From the NCBI GenBank assembly GCA_004193285.1, contig SECP01000002.1:1-64000 (forward strand): a DNA stretch of 64,000 bases, written 5' to 3'. This stretch comes from Myxococcales bacterium. GTDB lineage: Bacteria; Myxococcota_A; Polyangia; Polyangiales; Polyangiaceae. Shown here piece by piece: positions 60,539 to 64,000 of this stretch (the first letter of the stretch is position 1; every line of letters starts with the position of its first letter). The translations under genes were made by a program, and so were the position numbers. The notes beneath the pieces were generated by a model. That model was given only the letters and a program-made list of their open reading frames with translations, made no database searches and was not told where the DNA came from.

Positions 60539-62983
60539 TCAGGTGGCCTGGCTGCGCGCTTCTATCAGCTGCGCGGCGCCTTGCACGGTCGCCGCAACCT
60601 CTGCCCGCAACCGCTCGCATTCTGCTTTGGCTTCGGGCAACACCGCGGAAATGAGCTCTGTCTCCAGGCGAATTCGCGTCGCGGCGCCTTCGCGCTGTAG
60701 CGCTTCCACGAGCGCGAACGCTTCAGTCTCGGCCGCGCCGGGTGCGGATGCCTGAGTCAACCAGCTTTGCAGGAACTCGCTCCAGATGCGCAGACGCGAC
60801 AAGTCCTGGTCCTGGAGCTCCTGGCGAAGGGCGGGAGCCAAGCCGGCCAAGTGTTTGGCGAACAGCTCCAGGCGAGGTTCCTTCGCGAATTCCCTCACGC
60901 ACTCCGGATCCAGACGCAAGCTGAGCTGGATTGCGATGAAGCACAGCAGTGAGCGGGGCGCCGAGCGACGAAGCTCGTCGTGCCCCGCCGCCGTGAAGCC
61001 TGCCGTCGGCGGCAGCTGCGGCCGAGCTGCGCCGCGGCGGTCGTGCTCGGCTGCGAGCCCGAGCACCGTGGCGAGCACGGTCGCGAGGGGCAAATGCCGA
61101 GCCAGCTCGGCTTGCGACAAGCCTGCCCAAATGACGTCGAACCGGGCCAAGAGCTCGTGGCGTGGTGCGGCGCCCAGCGGCGCTAGCGCCTGCTCGGCGA
61201 TAGGGAGGACGGCAGGCGCGACCACACTCTCCAGCAGCTGGGCAAAGCCGGGGTACAGCGCCGAGAGCCGCGCTTCGAAGCCATGAGCCGCGGACAGCGC
61301 CGCTCGCAAACGTAGCCCGCTACCGCTCGTCGGACTCCACTCCGCGGAGCGCGCAGTCCGCGCCTCCACCAGGAAGGCCTCGCGCAGGCGGCTCGTCATG
61401 GCGTGAGCGGCGGCGTGAACCAACTGGCGCAGGCGCTCGAAGGACAGCTGCGGTGCGCTCTGCCGCGCCCGCTCCGCTTCGGTCACGAGGCTTTGCAAAC
61501 GCTCGACGACCGGGCCCAAACGCTCGACCGCCTCTGCCACTCCGCGCGAGGCCCGGGTCTCGCTGAGCGCCTCCAGAGCGAGCAGCTCGCGCTCCGCCGC
61601 GCTTTCCAGCAACGCGACTCCACGGGCTCGTAGAAAACGTACGAGGGGGTCGACGGGGCCACGGCTCCGCTCGAGCTCGTCCACCAGCCCGGCGTGCGCT
61701 TGGACCGCCTCGCTGCCAAGCTCCGCAATCGAAAGCCCCTGCTCGATGACCCGCGCCAGGACCGCGTGGGAAAGCGTGGCCGTATCGGCCGTACCCGCGT
61801 CCGTCGCGCGGTCGAGCAGCTGCAGCAGCTCCTCCAGCGAAGCGGAGGCCCACGTGTGGGGCTCGAGCGAGACGGGCGCGACCGCGGCGGCGCGAAATGG
61901 CGTTCGCTCCAGCCCGGCGAGGCAGCGGCGGAATACGTCCCGCTCGACCTTGATGAGCTTGAGCTGGCGCGCTTCGCGCGGGTCCTGCTCGCTCGCAACT
62001 CGGTCCAGCAGCTCGTCGGGCGGGCCGCTTTGCAAGAGCGCAAGCCGAAGGTACCCAAAGTCGTCGGGGACGACCTCGAGCGGCCGGTCCGGCGACTCCA
62101 CCACCTTGCGGTAGATCACGATGGCCTTGAGCAGCTTGCCGGCGCGCACGCGAGTGCGAATCGAAAGGTAGCGTGACGGCAGAAAATCCGGAATCGCTCG
62201 GACGGCCGCCGCCATCTCCGCTTCGAAGGCGTCCAGAAAGGTTACGAGGCGGTCGCAGGCTTCGGGAGAGACGCGAACGCGCTCACACGCTTCTTGCAAT
62301 ACGTCCAGATCTTGAATCGTGAGGTGCGCGCGAAGGACCGGCCGCGCGGCGGCGAGGTTTTGCCGCATCACCGTCCGCATGGGGGCGGGGTTCGAGAAGC
62401 CCTTGGGTACGAAGCCGACGAACGCAATGCGATCCACGAAGGCCAGCAAAGACTCGCGTGACTCCTCCAGCACCTCCGAGAGGTAGCGGTTGGAGGTCAT
62501 GAGCGAGCACTCGATGCGCCCTTGTACCGTGCTTTTACCCTGCTTGAGCTCGCGCTCCCCGAGCAGGTTCAAGGTCGAGCGGAGCAGCATGTCTCGGCCG
62601 TCGAACACCTCGTCCAGGAACGCGTGCACCGAGCCGATCACGCCTTCGTCGGTAAAGTGCTGACTGCGCCCGGTCTCCATCAAGGTCTTGAAGTCGATGG
62701 GACCTACCAGATCCGTGAGCACGGTGTTTTCCGTGAACTGCCGCGCGAACAGGCTCGGCTCCCCTGTCGCTTCGTCCACGATGCGACCGAGCACCGCGCG
62801 AGCGAGCTGGCTCTTCGCGGTGCCGGGCGGCCCGACGAGCAGCACGTGCTCCCGCGCCAAGAGGGCGAGGGCAATCTGCGTGAGCACGTCCTCCCGCTCG
62901 AGGAAGGCCTGGCGCAGCTCACGCAGGTAAGCGTCGAAACGGTGAGATGAACGCGCCACCGGCCCGACGCGAAGAGCTTCCAT
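60539..62983 (-). CDS. MoxR-type AAA+ ATPase (RavA-like)
   Basis: This 814-residue protein starts with a MoxR-type AAA+ domain: LVGPPGTAKSQLARA (Walker A 51-58), LTDLVGPIDFKTLMETG, AFLDEVFDG (Walker B 121-126) and SLMTSNRYLSEV (sensor 1), with GFVPKGFSNPAPMRTVM following. The C-terminal 450 residues are helical and specific to this protein; no known domain is recognised. It is followed by the VWA protein gene at 6 bp. Together they resemble RavA-ViaA, which remodels protein complexes. The C-terminal part may select the client. Confidence 0.85.
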   Translation of the reverse strand: MEALRVGPVARSSHRFDAYLRELRQAFLEREDVLTQIALALLAREHVLLVGPPGTAKSQLARAVLGRIVDEATGEPSLFARQFTENTVLTDLVGPIDFKTLMETGRSQHFTDEGVIGSVHAFLDEVFDGRDMLLRSTLNLLGERELKQGKSTVQGRIECSLMTSNRYLSEVLEESRESLLAFVDRIAFVGFVPKGFSNPAPMRTVMRQNLAAARPVLRAHLTIQDLDVLQEACERVRVSPEACDRLVTFLDAFEAEMAAAVRAIPDFLPSRYLSIRTRVRAGKLLKAIVIYRKVVESPDRPLEVVPDDFGYLRLALLQSGPPDELLDRVASEQDPREARQLKLIKVERDVFRRCLAGLERTPFRAAAVAPVSLEPHTWASASLEELLQLLDRATDAGTADTATLSHAVLARVIEQGLSIAELGSEAVQAHAGLVDELERSRGPVDPLVRFLRARGVALLESAAERELLALEALSETRASRGVAEAVERLGPVVERLQSLVTEAERARQSAPQLSFERLRQLVHAAAHAMTSRLREAFLVEARTARSAEWSPTSGSGLRLRAALSAAHGFEARLSALYPGFAQLLESVVAPAVLPIAEQALAPLGAAPRHELLARFDVIWAGLSQAELARHLPLATVLATVLGLAAEHDRRGAARPQLPPTAGFTAAGHDELRRSAPRSLLCFIAIQLSLRLDPECVREFAKEPRLELFAKHLAGLAPALRQELQDQDLSRLRIWSEFLQSWLTQASAPGAAETEAFALVEALQREGAATRIRLETELISAVLPEAKAECERLRAEVAATVQGAAQLIEARSQAT

Positions 62984-63043
62984 CCGGACGAGCTTACCTT
63001 GGTCCGCGTTGCCAGCGCCACACGCGGCGGCGCGCTCACCTGC

Positions 63044-64000
63044 TCAGCGCACGGGAGGCTTGAACGAGCCGCACGGGAACTTGATCGACAAGTCGTGCTC
63101 GCCGCTCTTGATCGTCTCGCACGCGTCCCCGAGCAGCTCGATTTCGCTCGGAGAGTTGACCTGCCAGCCGTCTTTGCCGTCCAGCTCGAGCTCGTCCCCA
63201 TCTAGGGTGACGGTGCCGGAAGACTCCTTGCCCTTGGCGATCTCGCCGTCCAGATCGATCACGCAGGAGCGCACGCCGTCGATGATGTCCTCGAAGGCGG
63301 CGCCCAGCGCGCCGGGACTGAAACCTGGGTACACCTCGCCGCCGCCCGCCAGCGCGACGTCCGCCAAGTGCTGCTGCAAGCTGGCGTTGGTCGGCGTGCT
63401 CACGTTGATGACGTGCACGGTCAGGCCGTCGTCCTCGTGAATCTGCTTTGCGGCCGCGACCACCTCTGCCTTGATGGTGTCCCCGATGCCGGGCGCGCTG
63501 CACTTGGCCGGCACGTGGCCGCCGAAGTCCGGACACTCGCAGTTGTCCGGCTCGCCATCCGTCGCCAGCACGATCACCTTGGGCCCGGGCTCCTTGAAAG
63601 CGGCGAGCGTGGCCGCAGCCGCGAGCAAGGATTCGCCCGTCGGCGTGTCGTCCGAAATGTCCGAGCACTTGAACTCGTCCAGCATCGCTTGGTGATTGCC
63701 GAGCGCGATCGGCACCTCGATGAGCTCCGGGCACATTTTGCTCGGGTCCAAGACGATGGGCGGGTTGTTCCCAGGCCCGGCCGGCAGGATCTGCCCATTA
63801 CGGCCCGAATAGAGCGAGAGGCCGAAGCGCACGCGATCCTCGAGCGGCTTGACGACTCCCTTGGTGGGGCTCATCAGCACGTCACGCACGACGTTCCAGC
63901 GCCAGTCGTTGTTGCTCGGGCAGTCCCCGAGCGTGTACGACCCGTCCGCCACCGCCGCCTCGACCGCGTCCCCGAACTTGCTCTCGTCCGTCATCGACCC
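63044..64000 (-). CDS. Secreted VWA-domain protein, 5' part beyond window
   Basis: This frame is open to the window edge and reads G-S-M-T-D-E-S at 64000-63980, which is the end of a VWA MIDAS motif (DxSGSM) rather than a true start. The visible 318 residues include TPTGESLLAAAATLAAF, KVIVLATDGEPDNCECPDFGG and paired cysteines (CPSNND, CPELIE, KCSD, CSAPG, SCVIDL), pointing to an oxidising extracytoplasmic environment. The signal peptide and the first part of the domain lie outside. It is 60 bp upstream of the MoxR gene on the same strand. Confidence 0.8.
   Translation of the reverse strand, partial: GSMTDESKFGDAVEAAVADGSYTLGDCPSNNDWRWNVVRDVLMSPTKGVVKPLEDRVRFGLSLYSGRNGQILPAGPGNNPPIVLDPSKMCPELIEVPIALGNHQAMLDEFKCSDISDDTPTGESLLAAAATLAAFKEPGPKVIVLATDGEPDNCECPDFGGHVPAKCSAPGIGDTIKAEVVAAAKQIHEDDGLTVHVINVSTPTNASLQQHLADVALAGGGEVYPGFSPGALGAAFEDIIDGVRSCVIDLDGEIAKGKESSGTVTLDGDELELDGKDGWQVNSPSEIELLGDACETIKSGEHDLSIKFPCGSFKPPVR

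Overview
This window is a high-GC chromosomal segment from a bacterium that looks like a myxobacterium (Myxococcota, probably the Polyangia/Sorangium side). The main reasons are: many lipoproteins with long Gly/Ala/Ser linkers, a secreted metzincin ending in a MYXO-CTERM-like sorting tail, a DUF1592/DUF1552 pair, a sigma/FecR pair, a sigma-54 type promoter, and r-protein and central-metabolism genes typical of that phylum. No tRNA, rRNA, CRISPR array, insertion sequence or prophage was seen. All taxonomic and functional calls come from reading motifs, not from database searches.

Layout. Positions 1-3442 hold the str operon on the minus strand (rpsL-rpsG-fusA-tuf, tuf cut by the window edge) with a visible promoter. 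Positions 3593-9100 hold minus-strand genes: two tandem alpha/beta-hydrolase lipoproteins (the upstream one has lost its triad), an acyl-CoA synthetase and two surface lipoproteins. Positions 9137-15567 hold astB, a PilZ protein, fumC, an ECF-like sigma factor translationally coupled to a FecR protein, and a ROK repressor. Positions 15760-19397 encode an asymmetric heterodimeric ABC exporter. Positions 20147-22878 hold a Tat-exported protein coupled to a MYXO-CTERM metzincin, followed by a DAHP synthase gene with a classical attenuator (leader peptide with FYWFGYF plus a terminator hairpin). This attenuator is the strongest regulatory finding.

Positions 23081-28475 hold polyphosphate metabolism genes (ppx; ppk with a CorA-type transporter). 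Between ppx and the transporter lies a 1.3 kb non-coding array of CTTCGG-WW-CCGAAG dyads, much of it in 70-bp tandem units. Positions 28629-35558 hold an MMPL/RND exporter and three glycosyltransferase genes, one a two-domain fusion. Positions 36019-42147 hold a LuxR-type regulator with a degenerate receiver, the DUF1592-DUF1552 pair and two lipoproteins, the second behind a sigma-54 motif.

Positions 42525-46435 hold a small helical protein, a TerB-like/PPP-phosphatase fusion, a membrane-anchored helical protein and an SDR oxidoreductase. Positions 46442-52102 hold a 1303-residue DUF3857/transglutaminase/TPR lipoprotein, a class III alcohol dehydrogenase and a NYN-domain protein. Positions 52107-55711 are a divergent pair of plant-polysaccharide enzymes (PL11 rhamnogalacturonan lyase and GH26 mannanase lipoproteins). 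Positions 55713-64000 end with a small anchored protein, a PAP2 phosphatase, a histone-H1-like/DUF1801 fusion, a VWA plus MoxR-ATPase pair and the 3' part of a secreted VWA protein.

The genes are mostly housekeeping or surface and regulatory functions in short operons with tight spacing. Several neighbours overlap by TTGA, GTGA or ATGA stop/start junctions.
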